64,000 nt of DNA from Clostridiales bacterium (GTDB lineage Bacteria; Bacillota; Clostridia; Saccharofermentanales; Saccharofermentanaceae): NCBI GenBank assembly GCA_017617525.1, contig JAFZWA010000006.1:62001-126000 (forward strand). The letters run 5' to 3'. Below, piece by piece: positions 42,934-51,760 of this stretch. A program made the translations under genes and the position numbers. The notes below the pieces were generated by a model, which worked only from the letters and a program-made list of their open reading frames with translations, was not told where the DNA came from and searched no databases. Within the stretch, counting starts at the first letter, position 1. Each line of letters begins with the position of its first letter.

Positions 42934-43831
42934 TTCTCAGTGTTTCGAGAAGCTTCTTATAATGCTCCGGGATGTCCGCGGTAAATTCAATGACCTCTTC
43001 CGTGCGAGGATGAATAAAACGAATGGATGTACTGTGAAGCGCCTGGCCGTGAAGATTGTACTTTTCTCTTTTCGGCGCGTAGAGCGGATCACCGATACAC
43101 GGATGACCGATATACGTCATGTGCGCGCGGATCTGATGTGTTCTACCTGTTTCCAGTCGGCAAAGAAGATCCGTTCCTTTTCTGAAACGCTCAAGCACTT
43201 CAAAGTGAGTGATCGAATCCTTTCCACCCTCACAAACTGTCATCTTTCTTCTGTCATTCGTAGCGCGTCCGATCGGCGCGTGGATCGTTCCTTTATCGGA
43301 ATCTACGATACCGTAAACGCAGGCGCGATACTCTCTCACTACTTCGTGATTCGCGATCATCTCGGCCATAGCAAGATGCGTCTCATTATTCTTAACGACG
43401 ACCATCAGACCGGAAGTGTCCATATCGATTCGGTGAACGATACCCGGACGAATGACGCCATTGATATCGGAAAGCTTTCCCGCGCAATGATAAAGAAGCG
43501 CGTTAACAAGCGTACCGGAATAATGTCCGGGAGCAGGATGGACGACCATGCCCTGGGGTTTATTGATAACGATCAGATCATCATCTTCAAAAACGATATC
43601 CAGCGGGATATTCTCCGGCTTTGCGTCAGTGTCCACCGGCGGCGGAAAATCGATATCGATCTTCTCTCCGCCGAAAACCTTAAACGAAGCTTTTACAGGC
43701 TTACCGTCGACGCATACGGCGCCATCCGAGATCAGCTGCGCAGCACGCGAGCGGGTCAGATCCGGACAGACCTGCGGAATATAGGCATCAACACGACCCT
43801 GATAGTTTTCAACGATGTAGGACTCGATCAT
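42923..43831 (-). CDS. RluD-family 23S rRNA pseudouridine synthase
   Basis: The 302-residue enzyme has an S4 RNA-binding domain (TRSRAAQLISDGAVCVDGKPV, residues 26-46) and the RluA/RluD catalytic core with HRIDMDTSG (catalytic Asp), INKPQGMVVHPAPGH and ETGRTHQIRAHM. It isomerises uridine in 23S rRNA; which positions cannot be told from the sequence. It is 3 nt downstream of lspA, the common lspA-rluD order of Firmicutes. Confidence 0.94.
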   Translation of the reverse strand: MIESYIVENYQGRVDAYIPQVCPDLTRSRAAQLISDGAVCVDGKPVKASFKVFGGEKIDIDFPPPVDTDAKPENIPLDIVFEDDDLIVINKPQGMVVHPAPGHYSGTLVNALLYHCAGKLSDINGVIRPGIVHRIDMDTSGLMVVVKNNETHLAMAEMIANHEVVREYRACVYGIVDSDKGTIHAPIGRATNDRRKMTVCEGGKDSITHFEVLERFRKGTDLLCRLETGRTHQIRAHMTYIGHPCIGDPLYAPKREKYNLHGQALHSTSIRFIHPRTEEVIEFTADIPEHYKKLLETLRNDV

Positions 43832-43834
43832 GCG

Positions 43835-44440
43835 TTACTCCTCGTCAGCTTCGTCTTCGTCTTCTTTTCCCGAAAAGTCGATAAGACCGCTTTCCTTCTG
43901 TGGTTCTTCCTTCGGCGGATTAAACGGGATCTCCGGAATGAATTTCTCATTAAAAAGCAAGAATACCGCGAGCGCGATGCAGGAAAGTGTTACATAAATA
44001 TCCGCGACATTGAAGATCGGAAACGTATAGCTTCCGAAATCAAAGCAGATAAAATCAACGACATACTTCAAACGGACTCTGTCGATCAGATTGCCGAGAG
44101 TTCCTGCGGACAGGAAGATCAGACACAAAGAAAGCTTTCTGCTTCTGAAACGTGCAAGCACAAAGAACGCAAGAACGATCAAGAGTATAAAAGCGATCGA
44201 AGAGATCACGGAAAGGAATGTGATCCCCCATGTTTTATCCGAGAACATGCTGAAAGCACTACCCGTGTTTCTTACATACATGAAGGAAAAGAACCCGTCG
44301 ATAATAGGGTCTTTCTGCGCAAGCGCAAATGATTTAACGATCAGATCCTTTGTGAACTGGTCGATAAAAACGAGAACAACAAAAAGTTCCGAGAAAAGAA
44401 CGTATGTCATCCAGGTCGGTTTTCTGAGTTCATTATTCAT
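43835..44440 (-). CDS. lspA: lipoprotein signal peptidase
   Basis: The 201-residue four-helix membrane protease removes signal peptides from acylated prolipoproteins, such as the two binding lipoproteins in this window. The catalytic aspartates are Asp120 (GNLIDR) and Asp147 (FNVADI); VRNTGSAFSMF is also typical. It is longer than most LspA proteins (about 160) because of a C-terminal tail of about 40 residues that is strongly acidic (KEDEDEADEE). It overlaps ymdB by 8 nt. Confidence 0.94.
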   Translation of the reverse strand: MNNELRKPTWMTYVLFSELFVVLVFIDQFTKDLIVKSFALAQKDPIIDGFFSFMYVRNTGSAFSMFSDKTWGITFLSVISSIAFILLIVLAFFVLARFRSRKLSLCLIFLSAGTLGNLIDRVRLKYVVDFICFDFGSYTFPIFNVADIYVTLSCIALAVFLLFNEKFIPEIPFNPPKEEPQKESGLIDFSGKEDEDEADEE

Positions 44441-45221
44441 TCAATTTGATCCTTTCTATTTTCAGGCATTTACCGGTCTTCTCATCCAGATCCGCAAGAA
44501 CAGCCTGAATGGTGGCCGATCCTTCTGCCGGCTGATATCTGGCCGGAAGCTTATCGGCAAGACGACGCAGTGAAGCGTCCGCGTCCATACCGAGGATTCC
44601 TTCTTCCGTGCCAGTCATTCCGACATCAGTGATATATCCCGTTCCACAAGGGAGTATCTTTTCATCAGAGGTCTGTACATGCGTATGTGTACCGAGTACC
44701 AAAGAGACTTTGCCGTCACAGAAGTAACCCATGGCGCCCTTTTCGCTCGTTGTTTCCGCATGAAAATCTATAAGAATGTTCGTAGGAGCATACTCCTTCT
44801 TCCATCTCTCGATATTATTCTGAAAATACTTAAACGGAGAATCCGCCAAGGGAGTGACGAATACCTGACCCATCAGGGAAATAACGAGAAGTCTGCCCTT
44901 GTCTTTCAGATCGACAAGGTACTCACAAGTTCCCGGCCATGAATCACTGACATTTCCCGGACGGATAACACGAGGTTCGGATTCCGCGAATTGAAGATAA
45001 CTCGGACAGGAAAAAGAATGGTTTCCAAGAGTGATACAGTCAGCGCCGAATGAAAAGATCTCTTTTGCCGAAGCGTAATTGATACCGAGTCCAGCGGCTA
45101 CATTCTCCGCATTTACGATACAGGCATCTACGGCATTTTCAGATAAAAATGCCTTCAGTTTGTTCTTTAATATGCGCTTTCCCGGATGGGCGACGACATC
45201 ACCTACAAAAAGGACCCGCAA
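44433..45221 (-). CDS. YmdB-family metallophosphoesterase
   Basis: The 262-residue enzyme matches the YmdB/TIGR00282 family: FVGDVVAHPGKRILKNKL, NAENVAAGLGI, LGNHSFSC, IDFHAETTSEKGAMGYF and LGTHTHVQTSDEKI, with metal-binding Asp/Asn/His residues. Bacillus YmdB hydrolyses 2',3'-cAMP and shapes development. The start is TTG at 45221 with GAGG 8 nt upstream. It follows rny, as in Bacillus, but with a terminator between them. Confidence 0.93.
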   Translation of the reverse strand: MRVLFVGDVVAHPGKRILKNKLKAFLSENAVDACIVNAENVAAGLGINYASAKEIFSFGADCITLGNHSFSCPSYLQFAESEPRVIRPGNVSDSWPGTCEYLVDLKDKGRLLVISLMGQVFVTPLADSPFKYFQNNIERWKKEYAPTNILIDFHAETTSEKGAMGYFCDGKVSLVLGTHTHVQTSDEKILPCGTGYITDVGMTGTEEGILGMDADASLRRLADKLPARYQPAEGSATIQAVLADLDEKTGKCLKIERIKLNE

Positions 45222-45289
45222 TTCTTATTCCTCAATTCTAAAAATATACTCTGTATTTTACCATAAACGCAGCGTTTTCGGGAACAAAA

Positions 45290-45322
45290 AAAGAGCCCGT
45301 CCCATATAAGGACAGGCTCTTT
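45290..45322 (-). terminator. intrinsic terminator of rny
   Basis: A 12-bp stem with one mismatch (arms 45290-45302 and 45310-45322) and a 7-nt loop, followed on the minus strand by a long U run. It begins 11 nt after the rny stop. Confidence 0.85.
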
Positions 45323-45333
45323 CTGTTTCGGGT

Positions 45334-46908
45334 TTACTTTGCTACATCCGAGGCACGTGTTTCACGAATGATATTGACCTTGATCTGACCCGGATAATCG
45401 AGTTCTTCCTCGATTCTCTTACAGATATCACGGGCTCTCAGGATCATTTCATCATCAGACACCTTGTCCGGGCTGACGATTACGCGGATCTCACGACCTG
45501 CCTGGATCGCAAAGGCTTTCTCGACACCATCAAAACTGGTAGCGATTTCTTCAAGCTTCTGAATTCTCTTGATATAAGTTTCCATGTTCTCACGACGTGC
45601 GCCCGGTCTTGCTGCGGAAATAGCATCCGCTGCGGCAACCAGTACTGCGATCTCAGTTGTCGGTTCGCAGTCACCGTGGTGGGACATGATCGCGTTGATT
45701 ACTGTGTCATTTTCTTTATAACGACGTGCAATGTCAGCGCCTAACTCAATATGAGAACCCTCAAGTTCAAAGTCAGCAGCCTTTCCGATATCATGCAACA
45801 AGCCTGCTCTACGAGCAAGCATCTCATCCAGACCTAATTCCGCCGCCATCATGCTGGCAAGCCAGGCGACTTCAATTGAATGCTGCAACACATTCTGCCC
45901 GTAACTTGTACGATAACGTAAACGTCCGAGATACTTGATGATCTCCGGATTCAGACCGACGATTCCTGTATCAAAAGCAGCTCTTTCACCTTCCTGCTTG
46001 ATCGTCTGGTTGACTTCTTTACGGGCTTTGTGAGACATCTCTTCGATTCTCGCAGGATGGATACGGCCATCCAAAATCAATCTTTCAATTGTCAATCGGG
46101 CGATCTCACGCCGGATTGGGTCAAAACTCGAAAGGATAACGGCCTCAGGTGTATCGTCGATAATAATGTCAACACCGGTGCTTGTCTCGATCGCACGGAT
46201 GTTTCTACCTTCACGGCCGATGATACGTCCCTTCATTTCATCATTCGGCAGGGACACAACCGAAACGGTCACTTCGGACACATAGTCTGAAGCATAACGC
46301 TGGATCGCATTCACGACGATCTCACGCGATTTCTTGTCGGCTTCAGCTTTCGCCTGTTCTTCCATCTGCTTGAGCATTACGGCCATATCGTGGCTGTATT
46401 CACGCTGAGCAGCGTCAAGAACAAGATTTCGAGCATCACTTACAGATAAACCGGATACTTTCTCAAGCTCGATCACTTTCTGACGTTCCAGTTCCTTTGC
46501 TTTCTCCTCCAATGCCATAACATCGCTGACACGGGTTTCAAGAGCAGATTCCTTCTGTTCCATCGCTTCGATCTTGCGGTTTAATGATTCCTCTTTCTGC
46601 TCAAGACGGTTCCTCTCTCTGGCGATCTCGGACTTTCTCTCTCTAACGTCCTTCTCAAGATCGAGTTTCGCGTTAGTTATTTCCTCCTTCGCCTGTAAAA
46701 GAAGTTCCCTCTTTCTGCTTTCTGCATTCTTCTGCGCCTCACCAATTACTCTTTCTGCATCTTCTTCTGCTTTAGCCACATCCTCTTCAAGCTTCTTCTG
46801 CTTAGCGGAAAGGCCTTTGCGGTAATATAATACGGAAAATCCTACACTGATGAGAGCACCGACTACGAAAGCAATTACAATCAATAGAATTGCTAACCAA
46901 AGTTCTAT
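45334..46908 (-). CDS. rny: ribonuclease Y
   Basis: The membrane-anchored endoribonuclease starts mRNA decay. From 46908 it has 524 residues: an N-terminal helix, a long coiled coil (about 30-200, Lys/Glu/Arg-rich), a KH domain with [18 protein letters not shown], and an HD domain with [12 protein letters not shown] and [12 protein letters not shown]. The only ribosome site is a perfect GGAGGTGA (46921-46914), 5 nt before ATA at 46908. No ATG is near; an in-frame TTG (46923) and GTG (46917) lie inside the site itself. Initiation at AUA is therefore the best reading, though unusual. Confidence 0.93.
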   Translation of the reverse strand: MELWLAILLIVIAFVVGALISVGFSVLYYRKGLSAKQKKLEEDVAKAEEDAERVIGEAQKNAESRKRELLLQAKEEITNAKLDLEKDVRERKSEIARERNRLEQKEESLNRKIEAMEQKESALETRVSDVMALEEKAKELERQKVIELEKVSGLSVSDARNLVLDAAQREYSHDMAVMLKQMEEQAKAEADKKSREIVVNAIQRYASDYVSEVTVSVVSLPNDEMKGRIIGREGRNIRAIETSTGVDIIIDDTPEAVILSSFDPIRREIARLTIERLILDGRIHPARIEEMSHKARKEVNQTIKQEGERAAFDTGIVGLNPEIIKYLGRLRYRTSYGQNVLQHSIEVAWLASMMAAELGLDEMLARRAGLLHDIGKAADFELEGSHIELGADIARRYKENDTVINAIMSHHGDCEPTTEIAVLVAAADAISAARPGARRENMETYIKRIQKLEEIATSFDGVEKAFAIQAGREIRVIVSPDKVSDDEMILRARDICKRIEEELDYPGQIKVNIIRETRASDVAK

Positions 46909-46974
46909 GGTACTCACCTCCAATATTTAATTTTCAAGATTCAAATCATATGTCCCTCTTAAGAACACCATATA

Positions 46975-47004
46975 ATTTTAATGAAAAAATACTTCGATTG
47001 TCAA
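46975..47004 (-). promoter_or_regulatory. probable promoter of rny
   Basis: Perfect TTGACA (46999-47004), 18-bp spacer, TAAAAT (46975-46980). It gives a leader of about 60 nt. Confidence 0.55.
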
Positions 47005-47014
47005 CTTAATCGGT

Positions 47015-47656
47015 TTATTTGTTGCCGTTTTTGTTAGATTTTTTTGTTTTTTTCGAAGGCATCCTTCTTTTCAATGCTTCTTTCGAAGCTACGGAATAAC
47101 CGAAAAAACCGAGCATTTTTCCGAGAGTGTAGTATTCACCGTGTGAATACGTTACGAGATTGGCTTTTTCCAGGCAGATCTTACCCTTCTCATCGATGAG
47201 CTTTTCATCAACGGAAACACCCGTGATCTCGGCAAGGAACATATCATGAGAACCAAGCTCAATGATATCTTTCAACTTGCAAAACAGAGATACCGGCGCT
47301 TCTTTGATCTGCGGCGCGTATTTCAGGCCGTCCGCTTTAATGGCGGTAAGTCCTGTCTTCTCAAACTTGTCTTCTTTGTCGCCGGATCTTACACCGCAGT
47401 AATCGCAAGACTTGGCAAGATCTTCAGTGACCAGGTTGATGACGAATTCCGAAGTCTCACAGATCAAGTCATGGGAATGACGGGATTTACGGATCGAAAC
47501 AAAAACCATAGGCGGTTCGGAATTGATCGTTCCTGCCCAAGCGACCGTGATGATATTCGGTCTCTTTTCGATCTTTTTCGGTTCTTTTCCCGCACAGGAA
47601 ACCATGACGACCGGAACCGGATTCAGCATCGTAGATGGCGGCATAACTATTTTCAT
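47015..47656 (-). CDS. flavin reductase family protein (FMN-binding split barrel)
   Basis: The 213-residue protein fits the flavin reductase-like/FMN-binding family: PVPVVMVSCAGKEPK, NIITVAWAGTINSEPPMVFVSIRKSRHSHDLI, and SHDMFLAEITGV. Such proteins bind FMN and reduce flavin or act as small flavoproteins; the actual partner is unknown. A basic C-terminal tail (KKTKKSNKNGNK) is odd for the family. GGGAGA precedes the ATG, and the gene is 16 nt after the GNAT-MGMT gene, so they are probably one transcript. Confidence 0.85.
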   Translation of the reverse strand: MKIVMPPSTMLNPVPVVMVSCAGKEPKKIEKRPNIITVAWAGTINSEPPMVFVSIRKSRHSHDLICETSEFVINLVTEDLAKSCDYCGVRSGDKEDKFEKTGLTAIKADGLKYAPQIKEAPVSLFCKLKDIIELGSHDMFLAEITGVSVDEKLIDEKGKICLEKANLVTYSHGEYYTLGKMLGFFGYSVASKEALKRRMPSKKTKKSNKNGNK

Positions 47657-47672
47657 ATTAATCTCCCTTCAA

Positions 47673-48770
47673 TCACTCAATAATGTGGATGCCGAACATT
47701 TCGTGGTTCAGCAGAAATTCTTTGATCTCAAGACCACCGGAGAAACCGACAAGTCGTCCGTCCTTACCGATAATACGGTGACAGGGAACCAAAAGCGGCA
47801 GCGGATTGTCACCACAAGCGGAACCGACCGCACGCGTTAGGTTTCGTGCGGATACTTTATCTCCGCCGGTAAGTTCAAGCGCGATATCTTCATAGCTGCA
47901 AGTCGCGCCATACGGGATCGTACAGACCTTATCCCAGACTTTTTTCTGGAAATCACTTCCGTGAAGCGGCTTGGCATGAATGGTAAAACCGGTCCTCCTT
48001 TTCGAAAAGTACTCGCCGAACTCGATCATGCATCTTTTAACTTCATCCGGAAAATCAAGTTTCACGAGATCTTTATACTCCGGTGAACCCTCTTCTTTCA
48101 GGACACCATGACCGTCCGCGATGCCAGTACGGATCGCAACACTTCTTTCCAGATTTCCGGTAACCTCTTTCCCGTAAGCGAAGAACTGCGTCATCTCGAC
48201 AACATCGTTATCTCCGCGGATCGCGACGACACCCTTTTTGAACGGAACAAACCCGACGGAATAATTCGGATACTCGGAATCCAGCTGCGAAAACAGCGCC
48301 GCGTCGCAGAAAGTGCCGTCGATATATAATGCCTCATCCAAAAGCGCTTCCTGACGCATATTACATGCCAAAAGGACACGCGATTCCGCTTCATCTGTTA
48401 CAGGGATCATGGTCGAAACTCTGTGGATCTGAAGGTCGAAAAACGCATAGCGGAGAAGGCTGTCATAAGCGGATACAAAATATTCTTCGGGGATATTCCT
48501 CTCACCTTCATCCGTTACGATCGTATCAACGAAATACATGACAGAAGAAGCGCTTCTATTCTTTTCCGAATAACCGTCGAGACCTAAAACGCCGAAGACA
48601 AGTTCTTTTCCCAATTCAAAAAACGAAGCGGTAAAGTACTTCCTGTTCGGATCCGAAAGGACCGAACGGATAAAAGATGACACATCATCAGTGACTCGAT
48701 CCAGGATCCCCTGTTCCCGGATCTTCGTCTTGTCCAAGACTCTTAATGGCGATAATCGAATGTCTGCCAT
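47673..48770 (-). CDS. fusion of GNAT-like acetyltransferase and O6-alkylguanine-DNA alkyltransferase
   Basis: The 365-residue protein has two parts. Residues 1-165 look like a GNAT domain of the RimJ type (FFDLQIHRVSTMIPVTDEAESRVLLACNMRQE near 110-140, with the family's late helix where a ribosomal-protein or small-molecule acceptor is acylated). Residues about 179-365 are a full MGMT/Ogt: IPYGATCSYEDIA, RAVGSACGDNPLPLLVPCHRII with acceptor Cys330, and GGLEIKEFLLNHE. The repair half is intact and should remove O6-alkyl groups in a suicide reaction. The GNAT half is called from pattern, not a clear acetyl-CoA loop. GAGG precedes the ATG. Confidence 0.82.
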   Translation of the reverse strand: MADIRLSPLRVLDKTKIREQGILDRVTDDVSSFIRSVLSDPNRKYFTASFFELGKELVFGVLGLDGYSEKNRSASSVMYFVDTIVTDEGERNIPEEYFVSAYDSLLRYAFFDLQIHRVSTMIPVTDEAESRVLLACNMRQEALLDEALYIDGTFCDAALFSQLDSEYPNYSVGFVPFKKGVVAIRGDNDVVEMTQFFAYGKEVTGNLERSVAIRTGIADGHGVLKEEGSPEYKDLVKLDFPDEVKRCMIEFGEYFSKRRTGFTIHAKPLHGSDFQKKVWDKVCTIPYGATCSYEDIALELTGGDKVSARNLTRAVGSACGDNPLPLLVPCHRIIGKDGRLVGFSGGLEIKEFLLNHEMFGIHIIE

Positions 48771-48811
48771 TTACTACCTCTTTCAGCCTTTTCGGCGACT
48801 GTCACGACCCC

Positions 48812-50233
48812 TCAGTTCTCATCATCGTTTTTCGAAGTTATTGTTTCATATATTGTTTTCGATATATAGTCCACATCATTGATGAATGTTTCACTTTCGG
48901 ATACTTCAGGGATCAGGATCGCCTGATCCATCAGTTCCTGATACTGCATCAGGTAGTTTCCATACTTCTGGTTCTTTACCGTGCTCTGCCATACGGAGGG
49001 TGTCTTAACGACCGGAAGATAACCGGTTCTTTCCGAAAGTCGGGATATAAGAAGCAGGGCGTCCTCATCAAGCGCGATGAAAGATGCTAGTTCACAAGCC
49101 TCCTTCGGGTTCTTGCACGTAGAAGAAACGCAGAATGGATACGCGATAATAAGAGGCGCAGAATACTCATCGTCCTTGATGCCCGGAAGCTGCATCATGT
49201 TTAGGGTATTCGGCATATAGTTGTCATATACGGGGATCTCATCGGTCGTTCCGACCCAGATTCCGACCTTACGAGAAAGCATCGGAGAAATACCTTCGAA
49301 CAGAGCTTCCGATTCGCCTTCTTTTAAACTTTCATAGGAATAACCCGAATTGATGATCGATTCGACATAAGCGACAGAATCACGGAAGTTCGGATCGATC
49401 CTTTCTTCACCGTTTGAGGCGGACAGGTATTCTCTGCTATAGATCGAAGACGGAAGATACGGAACCATATTCGCGGCAAGATAAAACGGGAGAACAGTCT
49501 TCTCTTCTTCATTCAGCTTAGCGATCTCGGAAATCAGTTCCAGAAGGGACGACTTACTCTGTCTGAAACTGACAGAAGGAATATTCGCCTGGCGAAGTAC
49601 TTCCATATCACAGAAAAGCACCGCCGCGGACATCTGATAAGGAATACCGTACTGACTGTTCTCGACGTGGAATTCGGAGATGAGTTCGGGATAGATACGG
49701 TCAGACGAAAAGAGCGGGATCTCCGCGAGATATTCGTTGATCGGAAGTGCGTATCCCTTTGATACCGCCTGATCAAAGCTGTCTGTCAAGAAGATATCCG
49801 GCATGTCCGAGCCTTTCCACTGGCTCAAAGTCGAAATATTACAACCGTTTTCGGATGTTGTATATACATCAAGTACAAAAGGAAGATCGATCGAAGAAAG
49901 ATAATCCAGGTCGACGGTAGCTCCGGTCACACCATCGCCGAGAAGACCGTTGCTTTTCGCGTAGTACAAACGGGCAAGATACTGACAGGTCTCATACGAG
50001 AGCGGAGAAGCGATCGTAAGTTCAAGAGATGAAGGCTGCGCAGAGGTTTCAGAGGTCTCGGATTCAAATGTTTCCGACGTTTCAGAAGTCGGGATCGTCG
50101 GGAACTTGTTGCTCGTCTTTTTACACGCAGAAAGAGAAAGACTCAGAAGGATCGACAAAACCACGCAGAGCGATAAAGTCCGCTTAGCACCGAACAGACG
50201 GGCACTATTCCTTTTGGAGTCTGAAGAAACCAT
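48812..50233 (-). CDS. orphan extracellular sugar-binding lipoprotein (SBP family 1-like)
   Basis: The 473-residue protein has a lipoprotein signal: a basic N-terminus, hydrophobic core and lipobox LSAC with Cys37, then a Ser/Thr/Glu linker. The mature part has the type-1 solute-binding pattern: DMPDIFLTDSFDQAVSKGYALPINEYL, YGIPYQMSAAVLFCD, VGIWVGTTDEIP and a late SERTGYLPV. No permease or ATPase gene adjoins it, so it either serves a distant transporter or works as a sensor. The ATG at 50233 is used; a TTG at 50242 is equally near the GAGGA site. Confidence 0.82.
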   Translation of the reverse strand: MVSSDSKRNSARLFGAKRTLSLCVVLSILLSLSLSACKKTSNKFPTIPTSETSETFESETSETSAQPSSLELTIASPLSYETCQYLARLYYAKSNGLLGDGVTGATVDLDYLSSIDLPFVLDVYTTSENGCNISTLSQWKGSDMPDIFLTDSFDQAVSKGYALPINEYLAEIPLFSSDRIYPELISEFHVENSQYGIPYQMSAAVLFCDMEVLRQANIPSVSFRQSKSSLLELISEIAKLNEEEKTVLPFYLAANMVPYLPSSIYSREYLSASNGEERIDPNFRDSVAYVESIINSGYSYESLKEGESEALFEGISPMLSRKVGIWVGTTDEIPVYDNYMPNTLNMMQLPGIKDDEYSAPLIIAYPFCVSSTCKNPKEACELASFIALDEDALLLISRLSERTGYLPVVKTPSVWQSTVKNQKYGNYLMQYQELMDQAILIPEVSESETFINDVDYISKTIYETITSKNDDEN

Positions 50234-50268
50234 ATTCGACAAAATTCCTCACTTCTTGTTCTATTTCA

Positions 50269-50274
50269 ATTATA
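50269..50274 (-). promoter_or_regulatory. possible -10 of the orphan lipoprotein gene
   Basis: Perfect TATAAT on the minus strand between the tRNA-Thr terminator and the gene, with a weak -35 (AGTTCT, 50292-50297). Confidence 0.35.
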
Positions 50275-50288
50275 CAATAAAACATAAA

Positions 50289-50332
50289 AAAAGAACTGTC
50301 TCTTCAGCTTGTCGCCTTGAAACAGTTCTTTT
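50289..50332 (-). terminator. intrinsic terminator of tRNA-Thr
   Basis: Perfect 11-base arms (50289-50299, 50322-50332) directly after the tRNA, a 22-nt loop and a U run on the minus strand. Confidence 0.78.
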
Positions 50333-50407
50333 TGGAGCCAATGGTGGGAATCGAACCCACGGCCTATTCATTACGAGTGAATTGCTCTACCCCTGAGCCA
50401 CATTGGC
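50333..50407 (-). tRNA. tRNA-Thr (anticodon CGT)
   Basis: 75 nt with encoded CCA; acceptor GCCAATG pairs with CATTGGC, discriminator U. Stem ATTCA/TGAAT with loop CTCGTAA gives CGU, reading ACG. Own promoter and terminator. Confidence 0.95.
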
Positions 50408-50427
50408 ATTGCCCTAAAGCACATAAA

Positions 50428-50456
50428 AATATACCGATTATTTCCTTAGATGTCAA
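50428..50456 (-). promoter_or_regulatory. sigma-A promoter of tRNA-Thr
   Basis: Perfect TTGACA (50451-50456), 17-bp spacer, TATATT (50428-50433), 20 bp before the tRNA. Confidence 0.78.
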
Positions 50457-50481
50457 GTTGCTATTAAGGATCCATATACAA

Positions 50482-50509
50482 AATGACCGGTCCATAAGAA
50501 CCGGTCATT
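50482..50509 (-). terminator. intrinsic terminator of pncA-pncB
   Basis: Perfect 10-base arms AATGACCGGT and ACCGGTCATT (50482-50491, 50500-50509) with an 8-nt loop, then TTTTG on the minus strand. Confidence 0.78.
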
Positions 50510-50547
50510 CACTTTATGGTTTATCTATCATGGATCACACGTTTCGA

Positions 50548-51759
50548 TCACTCGTGTTCCATTCTCCAGTCGATACAACGCTGAAGATAATTGACGTAGT
50601 CTGGGTTCTTGCACATGCCTTTTCCTTCTACATCAGAGATCTTAGCGACATCCTGCCCGTTACAGAGCGTCGTCTTCATGACGATGTTAAGAGCAGGAAC
50701 ACAGGTGTCGTTTGCGATATATGTTCCGATACCGAAAGCAACCTTCGCGCGTCCACGGAAATGCTTATAGATCTTATCGGCTTTTTCGAAATTGAGGCTG
50801 TCTGAGAAAAGCAGCGTTTTCGTTGTCGCGTCGATCCCCAGAGACTTATAGTGAGCGATCATCTTCTCGCCCCACTCGATCGGATCACCGGAGTCATGAC
50901 GAACACCGGAAAAGAGCGTCGAATACGTAAGCTGGAAGTCACGAAGGAAGCAGTCTGTCGTGATCGCGTCCGTCAAAGCGGTACCATTTAAGACACCGTA
51001 TTCATCGACCCAGGCACGAAGCGCGTACCAGTTCGAATACGCCGGGTTATGCTTATGATCACCCTGGCCGACACACATGATCCACTCATGCGCCATGGTT
51101 CCTACAGGTGTCAGGTTATATTTCTTGGCAAGATAAACATTGGAAGTACCGACAAAATGGCTGTCCGATCCGGAGAGATCCGCGTCCGCAAGTGCTTTTA
51201 CGGCCATATCCTGAGCTTCCGCGGAAAGACGACGTCTCATGCCGAACTCACTGAAGGAAGAAAGGCTGTATTTTCCGCTCTTCAGCCATCCGATCTTCTC
51301 ATTCAAACGCTCCTCGAAGCTCTTAATGAGATCATCATAGTTATATGCCATACGGAAATATACTTCGTTTACGATCGCAAGCGTCGGTATCTCATACATG
51401 GAGGTATTCAGCCATGTGCCGCGAGCCTCGATGGAAAGGTTACATTCCGCGTCTGTTGTGATCTCAAAGTCCTCATATCTGGGCTCCCAGAGTCTGAGAA
51501 AGTCTACATACGAACCCTTGATCCACTTGATATCGTCCAGATACTGAAGCTCCTCTTCAGTGAAACGAAGTTTACAGTATGCCTGAAGCTGCTCCTTGAT
51601 CTCCTGGATCATCTCTTCCGTGAACTTAACGTCTTTATTTCTGCAACGGAACGTCCATGTGGTCTTATATGACGGATACTGGTGATAGATCGCCTGGCCC
51701 ATGGAAAACTTATACATATCAGTCTCAAGGAGACTTGTGATGATCGGATGTAATTTCAT
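50548..51759 (-). CDS. pncB: nicotinate phosphoribosyltransferase
   Basis: The 403-residue enzyme joins nicotinate to PRPP, making nicotinate mononucleotide for NAD. Family marks: SLLETDMYKFSMGQAIYHQYP at the N-terminus, FSEFGMRRRLS, GTSNVYLAKKYNLTPVGTMAHEWIM with the phosphorylatable His region, SGVRHDSGDP and FGIGTYIAND with phosphate-binding residues. The start at 51759 has GGAGGG and lies 1 nt after the pncA stop, so the two steps of nicotinamide salvage are translated together. Confidence 0.95.
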   Translation of the reverse strand: MKLHPIITSLLETDMYKFSMGQAIYHQYPSYKTTWTFRCRNKDVKFTEEMIQEIKEQLQAYCKLRFTEEELQYLDDIKWIKGSYVDFLRLWEPRYEDFEITTDAECNLSIEARGTWLNTSMYEIPTLAIVNEVYFRMAYNYDDLIKSFEERLNEKIGWLKSGKYSLSSFSEFGMRRRLSAEAQDMAVKALADADLSGSDSHFVGTSNVYLAKKYNLTPVGTMAHEWIMCVGQGDHKHNPAYSNWYALRAWVDEYGVLNGTALTDAITTDCFLRDFQLTYSTLFSGVRHDSGDPIEWGEKMIAHYKSLGIDATTKTLLFSDSLNFEKADKIYKHFRGRAKVAFGIGTYIANDTCVPALNIVMKTTLCNGQDVAKISDVEGKGMCKNPDYVNYLQRCIDWRMEHE

Positions 51760-51760
51760 G

